Shown: piece by piece, positions 15,347 through 24,311 of the stretch
Layout of the letters: each line of letters opens with the position of its first letter
Numbering within the stretch: position 1 is the stretch's first letter
Source: CAYNHZ01 sp964397445
GTDB lineage: Bacteria; Bacteroidota; Bacteroidia; Bacteroidales; UBA932
NCBI GenBank assembly: GCA_964397445.1
Contig: CAYNHZ010000001.1
Span: 434,001 to 498,000 of the forward strand
Direction of reading: 5' to 3'
DNA: 64,000 bases
Translations under genes and position numbers: made by a program
The notes under the pieces: model-generated
Database searches by the model: none
What the model saw: only the letters and a program-made list of their open reading frames with translations
What the model was told of the DNA's origin: nothing

Positions 15347-18076
15347 ATGAAAGCACCAATTAAAATAAAATACTTATGCCTTTTAGGTATTTTATTGTTT
15401 GTTTGCTTTTATGCAAAAGGGAGCAATGTCTCTGATACCTCTAAAATAGTATCCTACTACGATCTATTCTCATCACTTGGTTCAAACACAATCAAGATCA
15501 AAGGTGATAGTAATTTTTACCCGTTTGAATTTATAAATCAACAAGGGAAGCCGGATGGACTTAATATTGATATTATTAAGGCTGTTATGAAGCGACTTGG
15601 ACTCAAATACACTATTGAATTGGATAATTGGGATACAGTTATTAATCAATTAAAGAGTAATGATATTGATATTGTTACAGGGTTAGTAATCTCCAATAGC
15701 AGAAAGAATTATGCAAGTTTTTCTGTCCCTCACAATATTATTTATAGGGGGTTTATTTCAAAGGTTGGGAGCGGTTGTAATGATATTTCTGATCTAATCG
15801 GCAAGAGGATTGCTTTAAAATGGGAACAGATTGAAAATGATGATTTCAATAAATTTGTGAAATACAACAACATAGTATCATATAAAGATCTCAATGATGC
15901 GATAGACCTCTTGTTAAATGACGAACTTGATGCTGTGATATGTACAAGTATTCCGGGCACTGCGCTTATAAACAATAGAGGGATAAAGGGTTTAGAAGTG
16001 CACAATTTTGAGAGACACCCTCTTGAGTATTGTATGGCGGTCAATAAAGATAATGATGCCCTCCTGTATTTTATAAATATGGGGCTTCTCCAGCTCAAAA
16101 TGGATGGAGAGTACACACAGATTTATAATAAATGGATGGGTGTTTATGAGAATAAAAAGATCTCAAGGACCACCCTTTTCGTAGTGGGGGCGTTGTTTCT
16201 TTTCCTTGTGATTGCCACCCTATTTATATTAGTTCTTCGGGCAAGGATTAGAAAGGCGATCAATAAGTTAGATATAAACGAGAAGAAATTTAAAGAGATT
16301 CTTAACTCCACCTCCGATGCTATCATTACTGAGGATATGAATGGAAATTTTATTGATTGTAATGATACGGCTGTCAAGATGCTTGGTTTTAAAAACCGTA
16401 CAGAGTTTGTTAATTCAGATCACAATTCGTTAATGGCCCCCACTCAGCAATTGAGGGAGGCCCAATATGAATACTTAAATACCCACGAATCATATACATA
16501 TGAAAGAATTGCGAAGAAGATAACAGGTGAATCTTTTTGGGTTGAGGTGAGTTTGAGAAAGACTATGTTATTTGATAAGTCTGCTATCATTTCTGTTGTT
16601 AGGGATATTTCAGAGAGGAAAAATGCACAAAAAGAGCTTAATCAAACAAGAAAAGAGTTGGAACTTGCTATTTCAGCCGGTGATCTGGTTGTTTGGTCTT
16701 ATGATGTGAAGAAAGATTTATTTTCCACAATACAAGGTAATTGGAGTGACTACACGGGAGTTTCTTTTAAGGATTCGTTCTCACATATACTCTCCGATGA
16801 TATACCTACCTATAAGAGGAGTTTTGAAGAGATGATATCCTCTAAAATCAATGATTTTGAGTATGTTTTCAGAGTATTGAAGGGTGATGGGAAGATTGTA
16901 TCATTGGAGGCAAAGATGATCTCTGTCAGGAATGATGATGGTGATGTTATCAGGATTGTAGGCCTTTATAAAGATGTTACTGAGCAGATGAGGATTCGGA
17001 AGGAGTTGTTGGATTTTAAGGTTCGCACCGATTTTATGCTCAAGTCAAGCGGTATGCTTCAATGGTTGTACGATACCAGAACTAAAACATTCTTATCGAG
17101 AGATCAACTTGCGATACAGCCAAATATTCCAATAAATGCAATTGATTATTTAGGATATATTCATAGTGATGATGTCTCTATATATAAAGATTTTATTAAC
17201 TCTATGGATAACAAAAAGGAACAACAACTAACGGTAGAATACCGATTCAAGCTTCCAAGAGAGAAATCGTATTATTGGGAAGTTGCAGAGGCTGAGCCTT
17301 TTGAACGAGATAATAATGGAGAGATAATAATTTATACGGGGCTTGTGAGAAACAATACTAAGTGGAGAGCTATGGCTGAAAATCTTGTGAGGTTGATGAA
17401 GAAGGCAGAGGAGGCAAGCAGGTTGAAATCGGCTTTTTTGGCAAATATGAGCCACGAAATTCGCACCCCTTTGAACGCAATAGTTGGTTTCTCCTCCCTT
17501 CTGTCTTCTACCCAATCTGAAGAGGAGAGATCAATGTGTATAGAGAAGATTCAAACCAATAATCAAAATCTTCTCAATTTGATGAATGATATTTTTGACA
17601 TTTCGAGATTGGAGTCGGAAACAATGATGTTGTCAAGGGCACAAGTCTCTCTTAATGCCATTTGTGATGAGGTCTATTGTTGTTGTAAATCGAAATGTAA
17701 ATGTGGGGTTGAGATCAGAAAGAAGTTTCTTGAAGAGGATATTATTATAACTACCGATAGTCTCCGGTTAAAACAAATCCTCTGTAAATTTATCTGTAAT
17801 TCTATAAAATATACCAATGAGGGTTATATTGAAATAGGTATCAATAAGTTGGGCGATGTGTTTGAGCTATATGTTCAGGATACCGGGATTGGGATAGAGG
17901 AGGAGAAAAAACAAAAGTTATTTGAGAGTTTTACTCAGATTAATGACTTTGAACAAGGGTTGGGTTTGGGTTTAGCTATTTCCAAAAAACTCACAGAACT
18001 TCTTGGAGGTGAGATTGGTTATGAATCCAAAATCGGTGTGGGTTCCCGTTTCTTTGTAAAATTTCCAATTAGTTAG
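15347..18076 (+). CDS. Histidine kinase with periplasmic SBP_bac_3 sensor and PAS domains
   Basis: 909 residues. Domains in order: signal peptide; periplasmic substrate-binding protein family 3 domain (about 45-265, with FYPFEFINQQGKPDGLNIDI); one TM helix (about 275-297); three PAS/PAC segments (about 310-430, 435-560 and 570-690); HisKA with NMSHEIRTPLNA (phospho-acceptor His703); and HATPase with the G1/G2 motifs DTGIGIEEEKKQK and GLGLGLAISKK. There is no receiver domain and no adjacent response regulator, so it is an orphan kinase. The SBP domain suggests sensing of an amino acid or similar small solute. The start is ATG 15347; a TTG directly before it is unlikely. A patatin gene begins 4 nt after the stop, so the two are co-transcribed. 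Confidence 0.9.
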   Translation: MKAPIKIKYLCLLGILLFVCFYAKGSNVSDTSKIVSYYDLFSSLGSNTIKIKGDSNFYPFEFINQQGKPDGLNIDIIKAVMKRLGLKYTIELDNWDTVINQLKSNDIDIVTGLVISNSRKNYASFSVPHNIIYRGFISKVGSGCNDISDLIGKRIALKWEQIENDDFNKFVKYNNIVSYKDLNDAIDLLLNDELDAVICTSIPGTALINNRGIKGLEVHNFERHPLEYCMAVNKDNDALLYFINMGLLQLKMDGEYTQIYNKWMGVYENKKISRTTLFVVGALFLFLVIATLFILVLRARIRKAINKLDINEKKFKEILNSTSDAIITEDMNGNFIDCNDTAVKMLGFKNRTEFVNSDHNSLMAPTQQLREAQYEYLNTHESYTYERIAKKITGESFWVEVSLRKTMLFDKSAIISVVRDISERKNAQKELNQTRKELELAISAGDLVVWSYDVKKDLFSTIQGNWSDYTGVSFKDSFSHILSDDIPTYKRSFEEMISSKINDFEYVFRVLKGDGKIVSLEAKMISVRNDDGDVIRIVGLYKDVTEQMRIRKELLDFKVRTDFMLKSSGMLQWLYDTRTKTFLSRDQLAIQPNIPINAIDYLGYIHSDDVSIYKDFINSMDNKKEQQLTVEYRFKLPREKSYYWEVAEAEPFERDNNGEIIIYTGLVRNNTKWRAMAENLVRLMKKAEEASRLKSAFLANMSHEIRTPLNAIVGFSSLLSSTQSEEERSMCIEKIQTNNQNLLNLMNDIFDISRLESETMMLSRAQVSLNAICDEVYCCCKSKCKCGVEIRKKFLEEDIIITTDSLRLKQILCKFICNSIKYTNEGYIEIGINKLGDVFELYVQDTGIGIEEEKKQKLFESFTQINDFEQGLGLGLAISKKLTELLGGEIGYESKIGVGSRFFVKFPIS

Positions 18077-18080
18077 TAGT

Positions 18081-18878
18081 ATGTTTGATAATAAAGTTTT
18101 GGGAATATCGATGAGTGGCGGAGGGGCATTGGGATTTGCTCATCTTGGTGCACTTCAAGCTCTTGAGGAGGCTGGCTGCAATTTTCAATATATTTCAGGT
18201 TCAAGTATGGGGGCTCTGATAGGAATTTTCTACGCATCGGGGATGTCTGCAAAAGATATTTCCCGTGTGGTAAAAGAGGAAAAAATGTACCATCTTTTTA
18301 GAATTTTGTCACCAAATCTTATCCTCCCAGGGAAGAAACCTCTCGGTTTTGCCTCTCACAAGTCGATTAATAATCTTTTTGAAAAATATATCCCTTACGA
18401 AACATTTGAGGAGTTGCCTCGTCATTTGTCGGTTTGTGTTGTGAATATTTCTCAAGAGAGGTGTGAGTATGTTTGTTCGGGACCTGACCTAAAGAGGTAT
18501 GTTCTTGCCTCAATGACGCAACCCGCTATTTTTAATCCGATAGTTATAAATGGAGACTATTATGTCGATGGTGGGGTGTTAAATAATATGCCTACGAGGA
18601 TGATACGGGATAAATGTGATATTGTGATAGGGGTGGATGTTCATCCACATACGCTGAATTTTAAGATGAAGTCTCTATCCGATGTTGCTATGCGTGTTAT
18701 GCAAGTGGTGATCCATAATAATTCAGCGGAGGGGAGGTCTTTGTGTGATTTTCTTATTGAACCTAAAGGGTGTGAGAAGTACAATGTGTTCGACTTTAAT
18801 AAGTTTAATACTCTATATAAAATTGGGTATAAAGCTGCTCAAGAGGCTATTATGTCGATAAAAAACTCGGGTTTATAA
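18081..18878 (+). CDS. Patatin-like phospholipase, cytosolic
   Basis: 265 residues without a signal peptide. Patatin hallmarks: the oxyanion loop SGGGALGFAHLGAL, the nucleophile elbow GSSMG (Ser42) and the dyad Asp in YVDGGVLNN. It probably hydrolyses acyl chains from membrane lipids (RssA/NTE-like). It follows the histidine kinase by only 4 nt. A clear paralogue with a signal peptide sits at 28121, next to another histidine kinase gene. The association with kinases is seen twice, but its meaning is unknown. Confidence 0.88.
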   Translation: MFDNKVLGISMSGGGALGFAHLGALQALEEAGCNFQYISGSSMGALIGIFYASGMSAKDISRVVKEEKMYHLFRILSPNLILPGKKPLGFASHKSINNLFEKYIPYETFEELPRHLSVCVVNISQERCEYVCSGPDLKRYVLASMTQPAIFNPIVINGDYYVDGGVLNNMPTRMIRDKCDIVIGVDVHPHTLNFKMKSLSDVAMRVMQVVIHNNSAEGRSLCDFLIEPKGCEKYNVFDFNKFNTLYKIGYKAAQEAIMSIKNSGL

Positions 18879-18908
18879 ATTATCGATTTTTCTTAACAAT
18901 TCTTATCT

Positions 18909-18916
18909 TAACTTTG
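18909..18916 (+). promoter_or_regulatory. -7 element of the chromate transporter operon
   Basis: TAACTTTG matches TAnnTTTG and ends 25 nt before the ATG at 18942. The -33 region is not convincing. Confidence 0.55.
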
Positions 18917-18941
18917 CAGCCGTTTGTAATCACATATAATT

Positions 18942-19466
18942 ATGTTTTGGCAATTGTTTTGGAGCTTTTTTAAGATCGGAGCTTTCACCTTCGGGAGCGG
19001 ATATGCAATGATTCCTATGATTGAGAGGGAGGTTGTCGATCGTCGTAAGTGGTTTGAGAGAGAGGATTTTATCAATCAATTTACCCTTGCTCAATCGGCT
19101 CCTGGTCCATTTTCTTTAAATGCTGCGGTTTTTGTCGGTTATAAAATGAGGGGTTGGTTAGGGGCTTTTGTGTCTGTTGTAGCGTTGGTAATACCCTCTT
19201 TTGTGATCATTGTGTTGATAGCTATATATCTAACAGATGTGAAAGATAATGAGGTGATTAATTCGGCGTTTACAGGTATGAGGCCTGCGATCGTGGCATT
19301 AATCGCTTTTCCTTTTATTCAGATGATGAAGGGGTTTAAGTATTGGCAGATCCTTATTGCAATCGGTGTTTCTGTTGCTATATGGGCATTAGGTTTCTCC
19401 CCGATATATTTTGTGTTTGCAGGGGCATTGATAGGGATATTAATCACATTATTCAGAAAGCGATGA
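18942..19466 (+). CDS. chrA: Chromate transporter, N-terminal-type half (CHR family)
   Basis: 174 residues with several TM segments. CHR-family signatures are FKIGAFTFGSGYAMIPMIEREVV and, after a short loop, TLAQSAPGPFSLNAAVFVGY. In many bacteria ChrA is one protein made of two homologous halves; here, as in other short-chain CHR systems, the halves are separate genes. The stop overlaps the start of the second half (ATGA at 19463-19466), so the two are translationally coupled and probably form a heterodimer. Transport of chromate or another oxyanion is inferred from the family. Confidence 0.88.
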   Translation: MFWQLFWSFFKIGAFTFGSGYAMIPMIEREVVDRRKWFEREDFINQFTLAQSAPGPFSLNAAVFVGYKMRGWLGAFVSVVALVIPSFVIIVLIAIYLTDVKDNEVINSAFTGMRPAIVALIAFPFIQMMKGFKYWQILIAIGVSVAIWALGFSPIYFVFAGALIGILITLFRKR

Positions 19467-19984
19467 TATATCTCCAGTTATTTCTTTCCTATTTAAAAAT
19501 AGGGTTTTTCGGATTTGGTGGTGGATATGCTATGATATCTTTGATACAGAATGAGATAGTTGTGCAAAGAGGGTGGCTGACAAATATGCAATTGACAGAT
19601 ATTATTGCAGTTTCACAGATGACTCCGGGTCCCATTGCAATAAATTGTGCAACTTATGTCGGATATGTGGCAACAGGGAGTGTTTTAGGCTCTATTTTAG
19701 CGACAGTGGCTGTGTGTATCCCCCCTTTGACCATTATGTTGGTTATCTCTAAATTCTATGTCAAGTTAAGAGGAAATTGCTATATGGATGGGGCTCTTTT
19801 TTGGATGAAGCCGATGGTTGTGGGGATGATAGGGGCTGCTGCTTTGATGATTATCAATAGAGAGACCTTTTTGGATTGGGTTAGTATTGTGATATTTATA
19901 TTGAGTTTTGTAGCATTATGGAGGAAGATAAACCCCATTTATATCCTATTGATTGCCGCCATAGCGGGGATTTTGATTTATTAA
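19463..19984 (+). CDS. chrA: Chromate transporter, second half (CHR family)
   Basis: 173 residues, homologous to its upstream partner: LKIGFFGFGGGYAMISLIQNEIV and AVSQMTPGPIAINCATYVGY repeat the CHR motif. The ATG at 19463 overlaps the stop of the first half by 4 nt. Earlier in-frame starts lie inside the first gene and would add an unrelated extension, so they were rejected. queH begins 11 nt downstream, so it may share the transcript. Confidence 0.88.
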   Translation: MIYLQLFLSYLKIGFFGFGGGYAMISLIQNEIVVQRGWLTNMQLTDIIAVSQMTPGPIAINCATYVGYVATGSVLGSILATVAVCIPPLTIMLVISKFYVKLRGNCYMDGALFWMKPMVVGMIGAAALMIINRETFLDWVSIVIFILSFVALWRKINPIYILLIAAIAGILIY

Positions 19985-19995
19985 AGAGATAATCT

Positions 19996-20571
19996 ATGAA
20001 AAAAGTATTACTTCATTCTTGTTGCGCCCCTTGTTCTGCTGCTATCCTCGAGTGGTTGTGCAATGAGGGGTATGATACGACAATATTTTTTTGTAATCCA
20101 AATATTTATCCTTATGAGGAGTATGTTAAGAGGAAATCTGAGATTGAGAGATATGCAGCTCAGTTGAATGTCCCTATTGTAGATGGAGATGAGGATTGGG
20201 AGGATGCCCACGCTTTGTGGTTGAAGAGAGCTGCACCCCTTTCAGATGAACAGGAGCGGGGGAAAAGGTGTAAAATCTGTTTCGAGATTCGTTTGACAGC
20301 AGCTGCACATTATGCTTGTGAAAATGGGTTTGATCTTTTTACCACATCACTTGTCTCGTCAAGATGGAAAGATATAGATCAGATTTTTGAGGCAGGTCGG
20401 TTGGCAGCAATACTGTTTGGGGGTAAGGTGGAGTTTTGGGAGAAAAATTGGAGGAAAGGGGGGCTAAATGAGAGGAGAAATATCTTATCTAAACAATTTT
20501 ACAATCAAAAGTATTGTGGTTGTGAATTTAGTAGTTTAACTTTACAAAAATTAAATAGAAACCGTTACTAA
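19996..20571 (+). CDS. queH: Epoxyqueuosine reductase QueH
   Basis: 191 residues. The family's cysteine pairs are present: HSCCAPCSA at 7-15 (C9, C10, C13) and RCKICF (C92, C95), which would bind the iron-sulfur cluster and metal, plus SSRWKD and the C-terminal KYCGCEF. QueH is the non-orthologous replacement of QueG and converts epoxyqueuosine to queuosine in tRNAs with GUN anticodons. The start is the only ATG preserving KKVLLHSCC. Position after the transporter genes suggests shared transcription, without a known functional link. Confidence 0.92.
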   Translation: MKKVLLHSCCAPCSAAILEWLCNEGYDTTIFFCNPNIYPYEEYVKRKSEIERYAAQLNVPIVDGDEDWEDAHALWLKRAAPLSDEQERGKRCKICFEIRLTAAAHYACENGFDLFTTSLVSSRWKDIDQIFEAGRLAAILFGGKVEFWEKNWRKGGLNERRNILSKQFYNQKYCGCEFSSLTLQKLNRNRY

Positions 20572-20585
20572 TAATTGTTTTATAT

Positions 20586-22610
20586 ATGAAAAAATTACTT
20601 ATCTCCTTTGCTGTTATTTCCACGCTTTTAGCTGGATGCAGTCAATCTAAAAATACAGATATGCCGAACATTAATGAACCTACAATTTTAGCGGCCTGTG
20701 ACTCAGTTATCAAAGGGGTTCCGAGTGCCGATAAGGTGTTGCTTGATAAAGGTATCAGGCAAACCGCTATGCTTTGGAGGACCGAAGATGGCACTCAAGA
20801 GGATTTCATTCAGTTTGTTGTTTCAAATTATATAGCAGATCAAAATGATAGAGAGATTCTTTTTACCAAACTTTCTAACGCTTTTGAAACACTCTATGGT
20901 ACTGCCAATCAGACCTCTGTCCGTCTGCAAGCCCCTGTCACTTTATCAGGACCTGAGCCTACAGAGATAGATTATATATTGAGTAGTTATAGCCCCTCTT
21001 CTCACCTCTCTGATGATTTATTCTCAAATAAGGTGGCATTTATCACTGTCCTAAATTTCCCAAATTATACTTTAGAGGAGAAAAATACACTTGGGGAGAA
21101 ATGGACCCGTCTTGAGTGGGCTTATGCGAGGATGGGGGATCTCTTTACTACCCGTATCCCTGCCTCTATAAATCAAAAAGCGTCTGAAGTTTATAGTAAT
21201 TCCGAGAATTATATAGCTTCCTATAACATAATGATGGGACATTTGTTAAATGATAAAGGAGAAAAAATATTTCCTGAGGATATGGTACTTCTTTCCCATT
21301 GGAATTTGCGTGATGAGATAAAATCAAATTATGCAAATCAAGTTAATGGATTTGAGAAGCAACAAATGATATATAAGGTGATGGAACATATTGCTTGTCA
21401 GACCATACCTGCAGCTGTTGTTAATAATCCCGAATATGATTGGAATCCTTTCACTAATAAAACATTTAAGGGGGGTGATGAGGTGAAACTTGCTTCGGAA
21501 GGAGCTGTTAGGTATTCACATATCTTGGCAAATTTTCAGGTAGAGAAAATGATAGACAAGTATTCTCCACAACTTCCGACCGGGATTAAGAGAAATTTTG
21601 AGGGGGGAATGGAGGTTTCTGCCGAGGAGATTGAGGCTCTTTTTGTAAATTTGATCTCCTCTCCTCAGGTGAAAAAGGTGGCATCTATGATTAAGGAGCG
21701 TCTCGGTAGAGAGTTACAACCTTACGATATTTGGTACGATGGTTTTAAAGGGCGCTCTACAATTTCCGAAGATGAATTGACGGCAAAGAGTAGAAAGCTC
21801 TACCCAAATCCGAACGCCTTTCAGTCTGATATGCCCCGTATGTTGGGGGTTTTGGGCTTCTCAAAGGAGGATTCTAAAGATATATCAAGTAAAATAGTTG
21901 TTGAAGGGGCTCGTGGCTCCGGACACGCTTGGGGTGCATCAGGTCGTTGGGAACCTGCTCGTCTCCGTACCCGTATTGGTGAGAAAGGGATGGATTATAA
22001 GGGGTATAATATTGCTGTTCACGAGTTTGGACACAATGTTGAGCAAACATTGAGTCTATACAATGTTGATTATTATATGTTGAATGGGGTTCCAAATACA
22101 GCATATACAGAGGCTCTTGCGTTTATTTTCCAAAAACGTGATCTTATGCTGATGGGTTATCCTCAAAACATAGATAAGAATACAACTTTAGATATTTTCT
22201 GGGGTGCTTACGAGATTATGGGTGTAGCCTTGGTGGATATGTACACTTGGCGTTGGCTTTATGACAATCCTGAAGCTACTGCAGAGCAATTGCGTGATGC
22301 TGTCTTGAAGATTGCTCGTGACGTGTGGAATAAGTATTACGAACCTGTATTAGGGACAAAAGACTCCCCTATCCTTGCAATTTACTCTCATATTGTCAAC
22401 TCTCCTATGTATCTTCCAAATTATCCGTTCGGACATATTATAGAGTTTCAACTTGAGAAATACCTCTCAGGTAAAGATTCTAAGACCTTTGCTGCTGAGA
22501 TCAAACGTATTTACACACTTGGAACACTGACTCCTCAAATATGGATGCAACAAGCTGTTGGTTCGCGAGTTAGCACAGATCCTATGATTCAAGCTATAGA
22601 CGAGATTTAG
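20586..22610 (+). CDS. Lipoprotein zinc metallopeptidase (gluzincin, M3/M49-like)
   Basis: 674 residues. The lipobox LLAGC places the lipidated Cys at residue 18, so it is exported and membrane-anchored. The active site AVHEFGHNVEQ (H479-H483) and a later NTAYTEALAFIFQ (Glu509) fit a gluzincin HExxH...E site. The order and spacing recall M3 oligopeptidases; the long helical N-terminal half recalls dipeptidyl peptidase III-type folds, but DPP III has HELLGH instead. It probably trims peptides in the periplasm or on the surface. It lies 14 nt after queH. I cannot name a precise family. Confidence 0.72.
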   Translation: MKKLLISFAVISTLLAGCSQSKNTDMPNINEPTILAACDSVIKGVPSADKVLLDKGIRQTAMLWRTEDGTQEDFIQFVVSNYIADQNDREILFTKLSNAFETLYGTANQTSVRLQAPVTLSGPEPTEIDYILSSYSPSSHLSDDLFSNKVAFITVLNFPNYTLEEKNTLGEKWTRLEWAYARMGDLFTTRIPASINQKASEVYSNSENYIASYNIMMGHLLNDKGEKIFPEDMVLLSHWNLRDEIKSNYANQVNGFEKQQMIYKVMEHIACQTIPAAVVNNPEYDWNPFTNKTFKGGDEVKLASEGAVRYSHILANFQVEKMIDKYSPQLPTGIKRNFEGGMEVSAEEIEALFVNLISSPQVKKVASMIKERLGRELQPYDIWYDGFKGRSTISEDELTAKSRKLYPNPNAFQSDMPRMLGVLGFSKEDSKDISSKIVVEGARGSGHAWGASGRWEPARLRTRIGEKGMDYKGYNIAVHEFGHNVEQTLSLYNVDYYMLNGVPNTAYTEALAFIFQKRDLMLMGYPQNIDKNTTLDIFWGAYEIMGVALVDMYTWRWLYDNPEATAEQLRDAVLKIARDVWNKYYEPVLGTKDSPILAIYSHIVNSPMYLPNYPFGHIIEFQLEKYLSGKDSKTFAAEIKRIYTLGTLTPQIWMQQAVGSRVSTDPMIQAIDEI

Positions 22611-22618
22611 GGAAAAAT

Positions 22619-22652
22619 AAAAGGGGGGTGATAGATCAATCATCCCCCTTTT
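22619..22652. terminator. Bidirectional terminator between convergent genes
   Basis: A 14-bp stem with one G-T pair (22619-22632 with 22639-22652) has a G/C-rich core, an A run on one side and a T run on the other. It can end both the peptidase and the heat shock transcripts. Confidence 0.75.
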
Positions 22653-22671
22653 GTTCAAGACTATTTAATTT

Positions 22672-23103
22672 TTATTTAATTTCAATGATTCTTTCCTTTT
22701 GTACTGGTGGAATCTCATTGTTCTTAGGTATTGATATTTTCAATACTCCGTGTTCCATTTTCGCCTCTATTTTATCTTTTTTGATGTCGTCAGGGAGTAG
22801 TAATGCTTGTTCAAACTTTGAGTAGGAAAATTCTCTTCGTAAGTATTTTTCCCCTTTATGTTCGTCTGTATGACCTTCTCTCTTCTCCATAGAGACTACG
22901 AGTTGATTATCCTCGTTTAATTTGATTTTGAATTCATCTTTCGAAAGTCCAGGAGCTGCAAGCTCTATTTTGTATTCCTTCTCGTTCTCAATTACATTGA
23001 TAGCAGGAGAAGTTGTACCAAGTTTGCCAAATCCGTCATAGTCGAAAAAGTCGTTGAAAATAGTAGGCAACCAATTTTGTTGTGTTCTTCTTGTAGGTAC
23101 CAT
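22672..23103 (-). CDS. Small heat shock protein (Hsp20/alpha-crystallin)
   Basis: 143 residues. The N-terminus VPTRRTQQNWLPTIFNDFFD is typical of Bacteroidota Hsp20. The alpha-crystallin domain spans about 35-130, with KIELAAPGLSKDEFKI and the A-x-x-x-G-V-L motif in AKMEHGVLKISIP; the C-terminal IPPVQ stands in for the IXI anchor. It is an ATP-independent holdase chaperone. I chose ATG 23103 over ATG 23118 because a strong GGAGGA lies 7 nt upstream (23111-23116), which would be buried by the longer form. Confidence 0.93.
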   Translation of the reverse strand: MVPTRRTQQNWLPTIFNDFFDYDGFGKLGTTSPAINVIENEKEYKIELAAPGLSKDEFKIKLNEDNQLVVSMEKREGHTDEHKGEKYLRREFSYSKFEQALLLPDDIKKDKIEAKMEHGVLKISIPKNNEIPPVQKERIIEIK

Positions 23104-23110
23104 AATTTTA

Positions 23111-23116
23111 TCCTCC
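23111..23116 (-). promoter_or_regulatory. Shine-Dalgarno sequence of the hsp20 gene
   Basis: GGAGGA on the reverse strand, 7 nt before the ATG. Strong SD sequences are rare in this window, and this one decides the start. Confidence 0.6.
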
Positions 23117-23245
23117 ATTTATAAATTAATTATTTTTCCCCTTGCGGGTTAACTCTGATAACTCAAATATTGTACCTCTCGAAAATGGGCAGAAAAATAT
23201 GACAATATGTCACCCCTTTTTGCTATATACCTTACAAATAGGCAG

Positions 23246-24172
23246 TTATAACTTGATGGCGAATTTCTTTAACCGTTTATCTATCATATTTTCAGGGATG
23301 ATATGTTTTACTGTATCTGCTACTATATTTAACATCCTCTCCCTTACAAAATCTTTTCTGATAGCGATGGAAATCTCTCTAACAGGGTGAGGGGCAGTTA
23401 GTTGACGAATGTTTTTTAGCTGCTCGTTATTTAGAAATTGGATATGAAGTTCAGGAATGATAGTATATCCCCCATTTGTATCAACTATTTTAACCAATGT
23501 ATCAATACTTCCTGCCTCATATACAGCAGAGAAATTAGAAGTGGTCTTACAAAAATTAAAAACTTGGTTTCTCAAGCAATGCCCCTCTTGCAGCACCCAA
23601 AGATGTTCCGTAGGCATCTGTGTTGATTGGATCTCCCCCTTTTGGTATAATGCTTCGTTAGGAGATATGTATGCCACAAAACTTTCGTAATAGAGTGGTA
23701 TCTCAAGAATCTCGCTATTTTGGAGAGGGGTAGTGAGGATAGCCATATCGATTTCTGCCTTTTCCAATTGTTCAAGGAGGATTTTTGTCCTCATCTCGCT
23801 CACTTTAAGATCAATACTCTTATAGTGTTCGCTAAACTCCTTAAATAAACGGGGCAAAATGTAAGGGGCTACTGTTGGGATGATCCCTAAGTGAAGTTTT
23901 CCAACTTCCAACTCTTTTTCACCCAGAACAATCTCTTTGAGTTGAGAAAAATTATAGATTATTACTTGTGCCTGTTTAATAATCTCTCTTCCAATTGGTG
24001 TCGGTTCGACAGGATGGCTCTCCCGATTAAAGATAGTGATGTCCAATTCCGATTCAAGTTTCTGGATCATTGCACTTAATGTTGGCTGTGTTACATTGCA
24101 ACTTTCTGCTGCTTTTACAAAATGTCTGTATTTGTCCACAGCTACTATGTATTCCAATTGACTGATTTGCAT
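23246..24172 (-). CDS. oxyR: Hydrogen peroxide-responsive regulator OxyR
   Basis: 308 residues, LysR family. The N-terminal HTH includes CNVTQPTLSAMIQKLE. The redox pair sits in EGHCLRNQVFNFCKT at Cys199 and Cys208, the same numbering as E. coli OxyR. Oxidation forms the disulfide that turns the protein into an activator. It is divergent from a peroxiredoxin gene. A 15-bp OxyR-type operator lies 15 nt from its start codon and just downstream of a TATCTTTG element on the reverse strand (24204-24211), which fits negative autoregulation together with activation of the peroxiredoxin gene. Confidence 0.95.
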   Translation of the reverse strand: MQISQLEYIVAVDKYRHFVKAAESCNVTQPTLSAMIQKLESELDITIFNRESHPVEPTPIGREIIKQAQVIIYNFSQLKEIVLGEKELEVGKLHLGIIPTVAPYILPRLFKEFSEHYKSIDLKVSEMRTKILLEQLEKAEIDMAILTTPLQNSEILEIPLYYESFVAYISPNEALYQKGEIQSTQMPTEHLWVLQEGHCLRNQVFNFCKTTSNFSAVYEAGSIDTLVKIVDTNGGYTIIPELHIQFLNNEQLKNIRQLTAPHPVREISIAIRKDFVRERMLNIVADTVKHIIPENMIDKRLKKFAIKL

Positions 24173-24187
24173 ATATTTATGATTTAT

Positions 24188-24202
24188 ATAGATATTGTCT
24201 AT
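24188..24202. promoter_or_regulatory. OxyR operator
   Basis: ATAG-N7-CTAT, matching one full dyad of the OxyR consensus, followed after 7 nt by a weaker second half. It overlaps the predicted oxyR transcription start and lies 20 bp upstream of the peroxiredoxin -33 box. Both placements fit known OxyR behaviour. Confidence 0.7.
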
Positions 24203-24203
24203 A

Positions 24204-24211
24204 CAAAGATA
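24204..24211 (-). promoter_or_regulatory. -7 element of oxyR
   Basis: TATCTTTG on the reverse strand, an exact TAnnTTTG match about 30 nt before the oxyR ATG. No clear -33 TTTG. Confidence 0.55.
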
Positions 24212-24222
24212 TAAAATATCTG

Positions 24223-24254
24223 TTTGATTTATATTAATTATTGCACCATTTTTG
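24223..24254 (+). promoter_or_regulatory. Promoter of the peroxiredoxin gene
   Basis: TTTG at 24223-24226, a 20-nt spacer and CATTTTTG at 24247-24254 (7 of 8 to the -7 consensus). The off-consensus element fits a promoter that needs an activator, and the OxyR operator lies just upstream. Confidence 0.55.
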
Positions 24255-24311
24255 TGACGTTAATCAAAAGAGAAACATTTAAAAAAGATTATTAACAAAA
24301 AAAATAAAAAA

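Noticed and set aside
19343..19462. Longer N-terminus for the second chromate transporter gene
   Set aside because: The extension lies inside the upstream gene in another frame and is cysteine-rich and unrelated; the ATGA overlap at 19463 is the natural start.
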